Both the position numbers and the translations under genes were made by a program. 64,000 bases of DNA from Mercurialis annua (lineage: Eukaryota; Streptophyta; Magnoliopsida; Malpighiales; Euphorbiaceae): assembly GCF_937616625.2 (NCBI RefSeq), contig NC_065577.1, positions 6,923,001 through 6,987,000 of the forward strand, in the 5' to 3' direction. The notes beneath the pieces are model-generated. The model had not been told where the DNA came from, did not search any database, and saw only the letters and a program-made list of their open reading frames with translations. Of the stretch, positions 35,072 through 46,905 are shown in pieces; within the stretch, counting starts at the first letter, position 1, and each line of letters starts with the position of its first letter.

Positions 35072-38000
35072 ATGGCAGCATCATCATCATCAGCTGCCTC
35101 TCTAATTCCCTCTACAATCACAGCTAGTAATCTTCAACCCCATTTCAAGACCAAGATCATCTCTTTTACTTCTCATCTTTTCTCAAACACAGGGTTACAA
35201 ATTGTGTCTAACATCAACACAAAGACCAAGAAACCATCTTTTACTCCAATTTTTGCTTCCCATTTTGATTTCTCTCCTCCTCCTATTGATCATGACCTCC
35301 TTGTAAGCTTACCCTTTAATCTTTTATTATATAAAGGAATTGTCTTTTATTAAAAATTTGAAATGTGGTGGTGTTAATATTTGCAGGAAACAGTGGCTGC
35401 TGATGGGGCAAAGGTTTCAGAAGATGGGGTTATTGAAACATTTGATAATGATGATGAAGCTTTACATGCTTTTCACAATGGGGCTGTGGTGGGTTTTCAT
35501 TTCTCTTTTAATTTTTTAAACTCTACTTATTTGAATATTGAACTGACTAGATGTGAGTGTGACTTGAATGTTTTTGCTGCTGGAAGTTATAGTATTGTTG
35601 CCCATTGCATAATAGTTGCTGGAATTTGCCATAAAGGGCTTTTTTTTATGTTAATGGAGGGTATATATTGATGTTGATGGGATAAATTACCGTACGAAAA
35701 TTGTTAATGTTTAGAGAGGTAATGAAATTGTATCATATACTTTGGCCCTTTAGTTATTGATGTCTGGGTTTATTGATTTCTATCTGTGGTTTCTGATGGT
35801 TTAGGTTTCGGATCTTTCGCATTTTGGACGGATAAGAGGTATTTTCATTTGGGTTCTTTATCTTTCCATTAAATTTGTCATCTATATTTCTGGATTAGTA
35901 TTTAAAAATTTCTTAACTGGAGAATATTTCGCACCAACTTTGGAAAGTTTTCATCTTTAACATAATCTTCGAAGCTGCCTCTAGAAGTGAACCAAATATA
36001 TTACTTTGTCCTGTTAGTTGTAAATGTATACATTTTATCTAGTTAGATTTTTTAGGCTCTATCACAGACTGCAATAATGTGTCTAAATCTTTTTAGAACT
36101 CAACAGTTTGTTAACCACTCAAACATGGATGAGTAATCTGATAAAAAAGGGAAATGCAAATGAAATAGCATAAATGATGTTTAGAATGATACTATAGGTA
36201 TTAGGCCAGCTCTGGTAAAATTTGGTGGTGCGATTATATAGTTTCCATAATGCTCTAATAAAATGGGAGTTGTTTCTTGTGAAGTCAGTGGAGATGATCG
36301 TATTCAGTTTCTTCACAACCAAAGCACTGCAGATTTTGAATCTCTTCATGAAGGACAGGTGAGATATAGAGGAATGTTCCCTGTTATACTCAATTTCTTA
36401 TATACTTGTTTTATAATTTTTTCTTACTTGATGTAGTCGTATGGGAAAATTGATAGGTTTTGTTCGATTGAAATCCATAGGGATGCGATACTGTTTTCGT
36501 CACACCAACAGCTCGGACAATAGATATTGCACATGCATGGATAATGGTAGTCTCTGTAACCATGTTTAATCCCTTGACTTGACTTGACTTTCCATTATTG
36601 CAATATTACTATTTTTTGATGATTTATTTGAGTTACTTATACTTGCAGAAAAATTCAGTAATGTTGGTGGTCTCACCAGTGACCTGTGAAAGCATCACTC
36701 AGATGTTGAACAAGTATGCATGCCATGTCTCTCTTTATTTACATATCAGTTTTGTTCACAATAATCTCGTTTGATCCTTACCAGAAAGATGATAGAGTAG
36801 CAGAGTTCAAATTTATATCTCCTTCATTGTCTCATGTTACTTAGCCTGCTAATATTTCTGCTATCTTGCTTCTGCATTGTGTGTGGTCTAGTCTTCTGTT
36901 CCACACAATTTCTTGAAGCTCATTCTTTGGTCCACATGCTAAATTATTGATGCCTATGCATTACATATCTCCTGTAGCGTCAATTAGTCATCCTCCAGCT
37001 TTGGAAGTGACTTAAATCTTGACAGTTGATACTTTTAGGCTTTGTAAGTCAAATTATCTTTTGAACTAAAATGCGATTGACCTTGGAATTTTCCCATGTA
37101 TGTTGATATGGGTGGTTTAGGTAATACTAGTTCAATGGAGATTATACATTTTGAAAATAAATAGTTTCTGCGACAGAGTAGCTCAATTTTATTATGTATA
37201 ATGGAACAAATGGAGCACTAAAATGGAATATTCCTGTCGAAGTTCCGACAATTACAAAAGGAGCACTAAAATGGAATATTAAGTTATGGTTCCTGGATAA
37301 GGAAATGAAAAAGGGGCTGAAAGTTAGTTGCGCTTGCCGTTCAATTTGCTTGTTTAGTTAAGTTTAGTTTCTCAATAGCTGCAAAACTTGATTTTGACAA
37401 TTCTATCTATTAAAAAACTTAGCAATATTTATGAAGTTGACATGAAAAGGAATGAAATATGATATCTTCCTATTTTAGAAAGGACAATATAAGGTTTGTC
37501 TTATCGTGGCTTGTATTTTTTAGGTATATTTTCTTTGCCGATAATGTGGAAATTCAAGATATCACCAAAAAAACATCCTTCTTCATTATAGCAGGACCAC
37601 AAAGCGATCAAGTGAGTTTTTAACATCTCTGAAGTTTTTTTTCTGGTGTAGAGTCCGTAAACAATTGGACATTATTTGTTTGGTTCTGGCAGGTTATGGT
37701 CAACCTGAATCTTGTGGATCTTGTTGGACAACCATATGGCACTCATCGTCATTATAGTGTAAGATTAAGCAATCTTCTGGCTTCTTTTGGTTGTATGAGT
37801 TGTGAGGATGATTGTTCTTGACTTCATTTTGAGGTCTTCTAATGATTAGGATATGTTGTTTTGTCCTTGCAGAATGTACTTTCTTCCTTTGTTTTTTAAC
37901 ACTGTAAATACGCATTTACAAGTCCATTCAATTGCTAAGTCGTTACACTCTATTCTTAAACATGATTTGTATGAATCATTGACCCTTATCCATGCCTTGT

Positions 38001-39719
38001 GCCAGCTGTCTAATGTAATAGATTGGTAATTTCACATCTTCACATTTCGCTTCCCATAATTTAAATATTCGGCCATGAAAATCACGACTTTGGAGTCGAA
38101 GAAAGTATGCTACTTGTAATACTTCACTTTGAATTATTTATTCTTTTCAGAACAACTTCAAAAAGATTGTACTTAAAGTATTTCATTTAAAAACACTTAT
38201 CTCTTGAAGATCAAAAGAAATAAACAAAGTTTTGTTCTATTTAGGATACAGTATATAAATGTTGTGCTGTAATGGGTGAGTTACTGAAATGGATGATGTA
38301 TAAAACAAATGTAACTGGATGGTGTTGTTCCCCGACAATTAATGGGGAGTTTTCTGTTCATTAGCTAATTGTTTTGCTTTTTTCTGTCTTGGTCTTCTTT
38401 CGTTGGTATATTATATACCTTCTATGATATCATTGCCAAAAGATTGAACCTTTATTTTATTTCAGGTAAATGGAATGCCCATAACTGTTGGGGTCGGAAA
38501 TATCATTTCCGAAGTTGGTTATTCCTTGTTGATGTCACCAGCTGCTGCCAAATCTGTGTGGAAAAGTCTTCTGTCTCAGGGTGCAATTCCAATGGGGTTT
38601 AATGCTTGGGAGGAATTAAGGATCATTCAAGGTGGGAAATCTGAGTAGTTGGTTTGTTTTTATTGCATGTCGCGTTTATTTTGTAGTATTAGTGAAAAAT
38701 TTCTAACATAGTTGGTTAAATGAAATTTTGTATTTAAACTACTATAACTTTAATAGTTGTAGATTATAAACATAACTTTTTCTGGTAGAAAAATAGAATA
38801 GCTAGAGTAAGATCTCATATTAGTTCAAGGTTGTGAATTTGCAACAGTACAAGCAACAAAATCTCTAGAATATGCAAATTTGCAAAAGCAGCAATTAGCT
38901 GCAGCTAATATAGGAGGAAGGAATAGAAAGAAGTTGACAGATTTGACTTTTTAATTTTGTTCCGAAATTTAGGAACGTGGAAGGATTGAATTGGTCTGAA
39001 GTTTACATGGTAACCCACTAAAAATATCTTCTCCAAATTTGCAAGTGGGTGTAAAATGTATGAAGTTATGTTCATGATATGTTTTGCTTCATTGCGATAC
39101 TTATAAAATTCAAAATTCTCGCAGGGATGCCGTCACCCGGAAAGGAGCTCACAAATGAATTCAATGTCCTGGAGGCTGGTTTATGGAACTCTATTTCAAC
39201 GAACAAAGGTACCTTCATTCTTCACCAAAGAAGACCAGTAATCAGTCTTAAGAATGAATCTTCTCTCTGATCTAACTCATACATTCTCAGGATGTTACAA
39301 GGGACAAGAGACTATAGCTAGACTAATAACATATGATGGAGTGAAGCAGAGATTATGGGGACTTCATCTGTCAGCACCGGCAGAACCGGGCAGCCTGATT
39401 ACGGTTGAAGGAAAAAAAGTACGAATCATTAACTTTTCTAAGTTCATCTAAATAACAAAAGAAAAATATTTTTTCGTTGATAATCAAAAAGCAACTATAT
39501 GAATGTCTTAGTAAAATTTTACAATTCCTGAAGGTAGGAAAACTAACAAGCTATACATCTGGGAGAAACGAATCGAGATATTATGGTTTAGGCTATATCA
39601 AGAAACAGACCGTTTCAGAAGGGAGCACGGTGATTGTCGGAGACAACATCGTTGCAACAGTTGTAGATCCTCCATTTCTTGCTCGACAGCGTCCACCATC
39701 GAAGAGCGCCAGTTCTTAA
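35072..39719 (+). CDS. Plastid IBA57/COG0354-type folate-binding Fe-S protein (At1g60990-like)
   Basis: Twelve exons: 35072-35302, 35387-35488, 35805-35838, 36285-36358, 36481-36546, 36649-36713, 37524-37611, 37693-37758, 38466-38631, 39125-39208, 39291-39418 and 39534-39719. All junctions are GT-AG and in phase, giving 429 residues. The first ~60 residues are Ser/Thr/Lys-rich, as in a plastid transit peptide. The GcvT-like fold follows: VSDLSHFGRIRV, DDRIQFLHNQSTA, VFVTPTARTIDIAHAW and NEFNVLEAGLWNSIS. The family signature GCYKGQE is at about residue 326. COG0354 proteins bind tetrahydrofolate and help assemble or repair certain Fe-S enzymes. Of the two plant forms this resembles the plastid one. 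The gene looks intact, and the start has the good context AAACACAAATGGC. Three transposons are stacked directly upstream. Confidence 0.93.
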
Positions 39720-40621
39720 CCTCCTGTAAGAAAACCAAAGGTCAAGCTCATCTTTCAATATTAATCTGTTAAATGTCATAAAATATGACATGCTTATGCT
39801 TGTAGTACCGTTTTCTGGTGGAAACAAGCTGTAAATTAAACTTGCATACATTTTTGTTTGCTCACTATATAATCAAAGTATCTGACCACTCATTGCATCT
39901 TTTTACCCTTTTATTTCCACCTCAGATGCTGTCACCTTTTTTCACTTTTTAATTTACAAAATTATTAGGTTCAAGAAAATTTTGTATTTATTCAATAACT
40001 ATATCATTTTATACTTAACTTTGTATTATTTGTATACTCATATAATATATATGCCTAGACCTCTTCAATGGGTTAAGTAGCCGCCCGACATGCTCTGTTT
40101 GAGCTGGGGCTGGACACTTAATTTTTCTATTAAGCCATACCGGAATCCGTAATAGACCCGATTCTATTACCCGATTTATTACGCATCAGATTGGACTTTA
40201 ATTTTTAATTAAAATTTCACGTAGCCTCGAAAAAATAGTCCGACTCTGGATAAATTTAGTTCATGGGACAGACTTAGGTAATGAAAATTAGGTTCAAATT
40301 AGATTTGGGTTTGCATGTAAAATCGACCGAGTTCGGTCTGAATGTGTTCAAGTCCGGTTTATGACCAGGTATAGAGCTTACTGATGATATATGCATGGTG
40401 GGGCTTACAATAATTTTTCCATAAATTAAGCATAACAACAATTAGAAGTAATTCCACTCCACATTCTTACGCTTATATGGAGGAATAAAGCATAACAAAA
40501 GAAGTAATGTCACTCCACATTTTCACGTTTTCTTTTCCAATTAAAAATACAAAAAGTGAAAAGCTGCAGCCTTCATAAACTCCATGAGTTCCAATTTCTA
40601 CAGCATGCACCTACAGACATA
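39720..40621. other. Spacer between the IBA57-like and TolB-like genes
   Basis: Holds the 3' UTR of the first gene and the promoter of the second. About 40075-40375 is a GC-richer stretch of CCGA/CCCG words resembling degenerate hAT-type repeat DNA, without resolvable ends. Confidence 0.4.
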
Positions 40622-42925
40622 ATGAATACTCCCAAAGGCACTGTTGTATTCACAACCGTCGGCCGACAAAACTACGGCTTTGATGTCTACTCTGTGAAGA
40701 TCCCGTCGGATCTTAACAGTTCGAGCTTCTCCAACTCTGATGAGCACCGCCACACAGATGGTGTATCTCTAAACTTCAATGCACAATTCACTGAAGACAA
40801 TCAAGCTATTGTTTACATATCTGAAAGATCTAGTTTTCCTTCAATTTACCTATCCAAAATTCATAATACCAAACCTGAGAAACTCCCATTCATACCTGAA
40901 AGCCTTTTCCATGACCGTCCGATCATCAAGAATAACCGTCTCTACTTCATTTCAGCTCATGAAAAGCCTGATAAGCTCTTCAAGAGCTGGAACGCTCTCT
41001 ATACCATGAGTCTGAATCAAAGTCGTCGAGAAATCACTCGTTTGACTCCTTATGATGTTGCTGACTTCAGTCCTGCCGTTTCTCTTTCTGGGAAATACAT
41101 TGCTGTTGCATCTTATGGATCTCGCCTTTGGGGTACTGAATTTGAGGACCTTAAGACGGATATTGTTGTTTTCAAAGAATCTGAACCTGACAAACGAATT
41201 GTCGTTTGTCAAAGAGGCGGTTGGCCTACTTGGTCGGGTGATTCAACTATTTATTTTCATCGCAAAGCTGATGATGGATTTTGGAGCATTTTCCAAGTTA
41301 AACTGCCGGAAGATTTCTCTCAGTTTACTTGCAGTGATCCGATACGGATTACTCCGCCAGGCGTTAACTGCATAACTCCTTGCGCTATGCACGATGGTAA
41401 GAGAATCGCAGTGGCAACTCGAAGGCGAAACAAGACTTACAGGCATATTGAGATATTTGATCTCGCTTCAGGAATATTTCATCCTGTTACTGAACTAATC
41501 AACCCGAGTTTCCATCATTATAACCCATTTGTTTCTCAAGATTCAATGTTCATTGGGTACCACCGGTTCAGAGGCGAATCAGCGGCTCATGGAGAAACCA
41601 CGATACCGAATCTTGAACCTGTCAAATCTCATATCAACGATCTGCGTATGGTCAGGATTAATGGATCATTTCCATCGTTTTCTCCGGAAGGTGATTTTAT
41701 ATCATACAATGCTGGTCTCAGTCAAGGGTTACACATTGTTAAATCAGACGGTTCAAAGAGATGGACTTTAATCACTAGAGATCGTGTAGCTTTCCACACT
41801 GCTTGGAGTCCAACAGAGAAAAATGTCATCTATACAACTCTTGGTCCGGTCTTTGCTTCTATGGAATCAACGGTGCAGATTGCTCGTGTCTCCTTCGACC
41901 TGTCCGATCTCAAGCCTGACGGTGACCAAATTATCCAGTGTGATGTCAAGATTCTGACAAAACAAGATTCAGGTAATGAATGACCTATGTTTTATTGAAA
42001 TTTCCTGAGTCTTACATTTCAACGTTTCATTTTTTTATTTCTAGAATCGCTTATAAAATTCCGAAATTCTTTATTTATAACATATCTTTTAAAAAATTGT
42101 GTTTTGTTGTTTTCCTTTGGACATTTTTCGATTCAGCGTTTCTTATTTTCGTGCTACATAGTGTACAATTAACATAACACTCTGTGAAAGTATTCTGACT
42201 AGGTGACTGCAGGTAACAATGCCTTCCCAGCTTGCTCGCCAGATGGTAAGTATCTCGTGTTTCGATCAGGCCGTTCCGGTCATAAGAATCTCTACATAAT
42301 GGACGCGGTTGACGGAGAGTTTAAAGGCGGGATACGTCAATTAACGAACGGACCATGGACCGACACAATGCCTAGCTGGTCACCGAAAGGAGACCTGATA
42401 GCATTTTCATCCAACAGACATAATCCAGGACATTCTAACCCCTTCAGCATCTATGTAATAAAACCAGACGGGTCTGATTTGAGAAGAATCCACTTGGAAG
42501 GATCAGAACGGTTGACTCAAGCTGACAGGGAATGGATGGAGAGGATAAACCATGTCAGCTTTACTAACGACGGAGAATGGTTTTTGTTTACCGCTAATTT
42601 AGGGAGTGTTACTGCTGAGGCAGTATCGTTGCCACGTCAGATTCAGCCGTATGGTGACGTGTACATGGCCAGGTTGGATGGAAGCGGATTGCAGCGGCTG
42701 ACGTGGAATGGTTATGAGAATGGGACACAAGTGTTTTACCCTGACCAGAAAAGGCGGTACTTGCAGACAGTGAAGAACAAAATGCACGTGCTCATTTGTT
42801 CTTTGATGAAGATCTTGGGGCTTTACTTAATTATGATGAAAATGTCCAAGAAAATAGATGTTGAAGATAGGGATAAACTTGCTGGACAATTCAATGATGT
42901 AACATGGCTACGTATTGAAAAATGA
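40622..42925 (+). CDS. TolB-like / DPP6-N-type beta-propeller protein
   Basis: Two exons, 40622-41972 and 42213-42925, with donor CAG|GTAATG and acceptor GCAG, giving 687 residues. ATG 40622 begins MNTPKGTVVFTTVGR, as in related plant proteins; the frame extends upstream only from a GTG and is not used. No signal peptide is visible. Repeated PD40/WD40-like blades are evident: FSPAVSLSGKYIAVASYG, FSPEGDFISYNAG, CSPDGKYLVFRSGRSG with NLYIMDA, and SWSPKGDLIAFSSNRH with YVIKPDGSDLRRI. Such folds are in TolB and in the propeller of prolyl oligopeptidases, but no peptidase domain follows. Plant homologues (At4g01870-type) are annotated only as TolB-related and stress-responsive (from memory). AATAAA lies at 42961-42966, close to the stop. 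Confidence 0.88.
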
Positions 42926-43246
42926 TAACTTGATATGTACGTAATTTACTTCCATATATAAATAAAGGAATAAGAACTTTCATCTTTTGTGTGGAGCCTT
43001 TTCTTTCATGTTTCGGTAATCGGAACACCGATAATATTCCGTTACAAAATGTTGATGTAACTGCCAGAACAGTGTATATTCTGATATCTACATTAATATT
43101 TTTTCACCAAGAAAATTGACTGGTATTCTAATTTGCCAAAATATAAAAACAGAAATTCTAAACAGTATATGATAGCATTGTTTCTTAAAATTTGTATATA
43201 TATTAAAACAGAAATTAATTCTACAACAAAACAATGATTAGTATAT
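42926..43246. other. Convergent 3' spacer
   Basis: Short AT-rich region between the TolB-like gene (plus) and the acidic frame (minus), containing the poly(A) signal of the former. Confidence 0.4.
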
Positions 43247-43573
43247 TTAACGTCGTAATTTAAAAACCCATTCGAAGACTTGATCTTCTTCATCATCAGT
43301 GATGTCGGACAGCACATCTTCATCTTCTTCAGGCTCATCTTCCATAATTTCATCATCATCATCCGAACAATAAAGATCGTCACAATAATATACAGGAATT
43401 GCATCCGGAGCTCTATACTGAATTACTTCGGAGCGTGCATCTTCGTCTTCGTCTTCTTCGGAAACATAATGGTCTCCGAAGCGTGGGGGTATTACAAATT
43501 CGGAATAGTCGCTCTCTTCGTCTGTTTCGAATCCATTGTCTATCATAGAGACTTCATCTTCTTCTACTTCCAT
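43247..43573 (-). CDS. Small acidic protein of unknown function
   Basis: An ATG-initiated frame of 108 residues, over one third Asp/Glu, with runs such as EEDEDEDAR, CSDDDDEIM and DEPEEDEDVL and a basic end, FKLRR. An in-frame TAA lies about 50 bp upstream of the ATG, so the start is defined if there is no upstream exon, and the context GAAGCCATGG is favourable. There are no domains, signal peptide or membrane segments. Acidic low-complexity proteins often bind histones or other basic partners, but nothing here shows that. It is divergent from the cyclin gene with about 600 bp between the starts. GAA/GAT-rich repeats can give open frames by chance, so the call is tentative. Confidence 0.5.
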   Translation of the reverse strand: MEVEEDEVSMIDNGFETDEESDYSEFVIPPRFGDHYVSEEDEDEDARSEVIQYRAPDAIPVYYCDDLYCSDDDDEIMEDEPEEDEDVLSDITDDEEDQVFEWVFKLRR

Positions 43574-44176
43574 GGCTTCTTGGACTTGATACTGATCTTC
43601 TAATGTTGCTTCTTCAAAATAACAATCAGGTTACGTATTTTTTTTTTTGTGATAGAATAATGGTGAAGTCAGTATGTATATATACATATTTTTTATCCGA
43701 TTGTTGTTTGGAAATCTTTTTCCGATTAGGATAAATAGATTAGACTCTTTAATTTTGTTTTATTTTTGAGTTTAAGATTAAACTCTTCTTTTAAAAGATA
43801 AGATTAAACTCTTTTAATTACTTGATATGCCAAAATTTACAGGACTACTTAAAATGTAGACTAGATAATAAAAATGATTAATGTATTAATTTATTAAAAA
43901 TGATTTATCCGATCCCAGACACAAATTTGAGCGTCCGATTGACCCTTATTCATGAAAGTAATGTGGGTATTTTACAAGGGGCTAAACGGGCCATTATCCA
44001 AATCTTTATTTGATTACTAAGAGGCTCGAAGATTAATTTCTGACGTGGCAACATATCATTTGCAGCTGCATAACTAACTTTGGCTCCAATCTTTTGATAT
44101 AACCAACTGAGAGAAGAGAAGAAAAACATCACTACTCTCTCATTTTTTTTCTTTTCTTTCTTTACAAGAAAATAAA
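43574..44176. promoter_or_regulatory. Divergent intergenic region
   Basis: Separates the starts of the acidic frame (minus) and the cyclin (plus), so it would serve as promoter for both. No repeat or further gene is recognised. Confidence 0.4.
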
Positions 44177-46159
44177 ATGCAGAGTGGTCAGCGATTGACT
44201 CTTTTTGAAAGGAAACAAGTCGAAAAATGGTTAGCGACGGAACCCGAATCTTTGAATGTTAGAGCCAGTAATGACCCAGAATTTGGGAAACTCAGAGCAA
44301 AGATTGAACTCTTGATCGCTGAAGTAAGTCATTAATCTTTAACTTCTTTCTGTTTGATTTAATTTCTTGAAAAATGTAGTGTCAAATCTTTATCTGTTTT
44401 GCTTTCTTTCTTGTTTTCTTGTTTGTTTTTCAAGAACTGCATTATAAAAGTTTTAGGTAAGAAATCTTTAAAAGTTGTTTTGGTATTTTGATTTTCTTAC
44501 AACTTATCAAACAAAATTTAAGAAAATAGAAATAAATATTGCACTCTTTGATCGATGGAGTAAGTCATTAATTTTTAACTTCTTTCTGTCTGGTTTAATT
44601 AATTTCTTGAAGATAAAGTAGTGTCAAATCATTATCTGTCTTGCTTTCTTTGTGGGTCTATGGTTTTGTTATTTGGTTTTAAAGAACTGCATTATTAATG
44701 TCTTAACATAATGTTTTAGGTTAGAACTGTTTAGAACTTAATGCCTTTGATTCTTGGAATTTGATGAATATAGAGTCATTCGTCATGTTTGCTAGACTAG
44801 AAAATTTGAGATTCTTTAAGTTTGGAGTTTCTTTTTGTAGAGAAACAATCTTGGAGTTAGAACATTTAGTTTCTTGAAAATTTAAGGTGTGGTGAAGTTT
44901 GTTTGGTTCGTAGGAAAGCAGAGAGAAAATTTTGTGTTTTTCTTTATTGAAACTTCAAAAAATTCACCACTTCTGTCACTGCTATTATCCTGGGAAAATG
45001 ACTGAAAATTTCAAACGATTTGGTTTTGTGTTGTTCTCTTTGATTGCTGAATGGGATGTGAAATCTGATGCAGAATGACAAGGATGCTCAATTCGATGCT
45101 ACCATTCGATATCTGGCTTTGAACTTCTTCGATAGATTTTCTTCGATGGATACAATGCCGGTAAATTTTACGAGTTGTATGCTAATTATATGTCTGCTTA
45201 CTTACTGTACTGATCTGAATTTGCTAAACTGTTTAGACATTGGGGAAGAAAGATTTTGCTTATCATGTTACGGTGCTTGTCATGAGTTGCCTGCTTATTG
45301 CTTTGAAGATGAAGGGTGATTCCTTCAGCAAGATAATGAATCTGGTATTTTCATTTTTCACTACCTACTTACGTCTGTATCTTTTCGGTATCTTATTTAC
45401 CAAGTAGCACGAATACTTCACTTAGTCAACGTTTTTCTGTTTCTGTAATTCGTCTGAAATTTGACGTTTTGAACATGAAAACTTCAATTTTAACATAAAA
45501 TACCTTAAAATAAGAACGTTTCACCGTGTCTATATCCAAGTATCTCGTTTCTACGTATCCATGTTGGTGCTACATAGCTTATTTAGCATAAGCCTCTTTG
45601 TTTGAACAGAAAAACTGGCCAAAAATGAAGATTGATGAAAAAGATATTGACAAGATGGAGAGTCTGATTCTCAAAAGAACTGGTCCGCCAGAGGATTGTG
45701 TAAATGCGCTATTCTACGTTCCGAGCTTCCTGTCTATAGTAGAAGAAGGAGCAACGCAGTTCAAATCAAATGTGATTCGCCTGATAACTCAATCACATGG
45801 AGGTACAAATAATCGATCATAAATCGTGCCGCGCTAAATTTGAACTTATCATTATTCTGATGATATTTTTATTATAATCGCAGCTGTAAAATTTGTACAA
45901 TTCCGGCCTTCAGTGATAGCAGCATCCGCGATTCTTACGAACATCGAAAACATCTCCCTTGAAAAGCATCATGACTGCATGAAAAGGTTTACAGTCACAG
46001 ATCTCCAACTGGTATGACATTTACAGTCACAGATCTCCAACTGTTTTTCATATTTATCTGCATCATAATGACATTTATGCATAATTTCAGAATAAGGAAG
46101 AACTCGAAAGCTGTCAGAATACGATGTTCATCTCCCACTTCCTCCGAGAGACAAGTTGA
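44177..46159 (+). CDS. Short divergent cyclin (D-type-like)
   Basis: Six exons: 44177-44323, 45074-45160, 45237-45344, 45610-45802, 45884-46011 and 46091-46159. Junctions are GT-AG and in phase, giving 243 residues. The cyclin box is recognised from IRYLALNFFDRFSS (compare LAVNYLDRFLS in D cyclins) with YHVTVLVMSCLLIALKM, then the second fold with VKFVQFRPSVIAASAIL. The protein is much shorter than typical D cyclins (over 300 residues). It has no LxCxE retinoblastoma-binding motif and no C-terminal PEST region; the N-terminal extension is only about 50 residues. The Arg and Lys normally contacting the CDK are not clearly conserved (ALKMKGD in place of AAKMEE). It may be a diverged D6/D7-like cyclin or a lineage-specific cyclin-box protein. 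Confidence 0.78.
45988..46043 (+). repeat. Tandem duplication across the exon 5 donor
   Basis: A 24-bp segment (TTTACAGTCACAGATCTCC and following AACTG) ending exon 5 at 46011 is repeated at 46020-46043, 32 bp downstream. Only the first copy is followed by GTATGA; the second runs into GTTTTTC. It creates two candidate exon ends. Confidence 0.85.
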
Positions 46160-46289
46160 ATCTGGAATTGCAGCACAGTCACAGGGAGATGGTGCCATGG
46201 AAGAAATACGAGCCCTAGATTTGGTTTTGCTTGAAAAGTATTTAGGTGAATGAAAAAGGGTTTATCAGATTCAACTTGTCTCTCGGAGG
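46141..46289. repeat. 24-bp perfect inverted repeat over the cyclin stop codon
   Basis: The 24 bp at 46141-46164, starting CCTCCGAGAGACAAG and including the stop codon, are exactly complementary to 46266-46289 (ending CTTGTCTCTCGGAGG), with a 101-nt loop. The cyclin mRNA could form a strong hairpin locking the end of the coding region. Confidence 0.9.
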
Positions 46290-46905
46290 GTTTTCAAAGG
46301 GTTTTCAATTGGAGGTTGTTCCGGCTAAAATGCTTCATGGAAACCAGATTTTTCCATGTGGAAACCGGATTTTACTAGTTTTTCTTGGAAAACTTGTCAT
46401 GCATATATAATTTTATTTTAGAGAAGAGTTTCTAGACGAAATTATGCATACATGATACATGACAAATTTTTAAATAAATTATCATGTAAGCATTTTTGTC
46501 CGGAAAATCTTCGGTTGAAAAACAACTAAAGTATGTAAATAAAAAGGAAAAATATAAAGTTCGAAAACCAAAATAGAATAAAACGAAGTTTGTATACCTT
46601 GAAAATCAATTACCCACTATCTTGACACAATAATTTGTTAAAATATTAAATAAATTTACCTATTAGTTTTAAATTTTAAAGAGCACAATTCACTCCTCTC
46701 TTGAGCTATAGTCGAACCGAACAAACACATAAAGTGATCAAATATCGGATGATTAAATCAAAAAGAACTCTCTGTATCTGTACATAAGAGTGCATGAAAG
46801 TATACAAGTCAATGGCACAATGCACACTCTTTCTTCAAAAGACTACAAGACTAGTAATAAATTTCTATTAAAGTAATAAAATTCACATAAAAATCAAAAT
46901 AATTG
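46290..46905. other. Convergent spacer between the cyclin and DnaJ genes
   Basis: AT-rich 3' flanks of two convergent genes, including a tandem GGTTTTCAAAGGGTTTTCAA near 46289 and paired TGGAAACCGGATTTT words. No gene. Confidence 0.4.

Noticed and set aside
40075..40375. Candidate hAT-like repeat between two genes
   Set aside because: GC-rich CCGA words are suggestive, but no terminal repeats or 8-bp duplication could be found, so it was not called as an element.
40556..40621. Longer N-terminus for the TolB-like protein
   Set aside because: The extension begins at a GTG; the first in-frame ATG is 40622 and gives the N-terminus expected for the family.
42730..42850. Possible frameshift near the end of the TolB-like gene
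   Set aside because: The other two frames contain stops, and the annotated frame returns to a family-like end (DKLAGQFNDVTWLRIEK).
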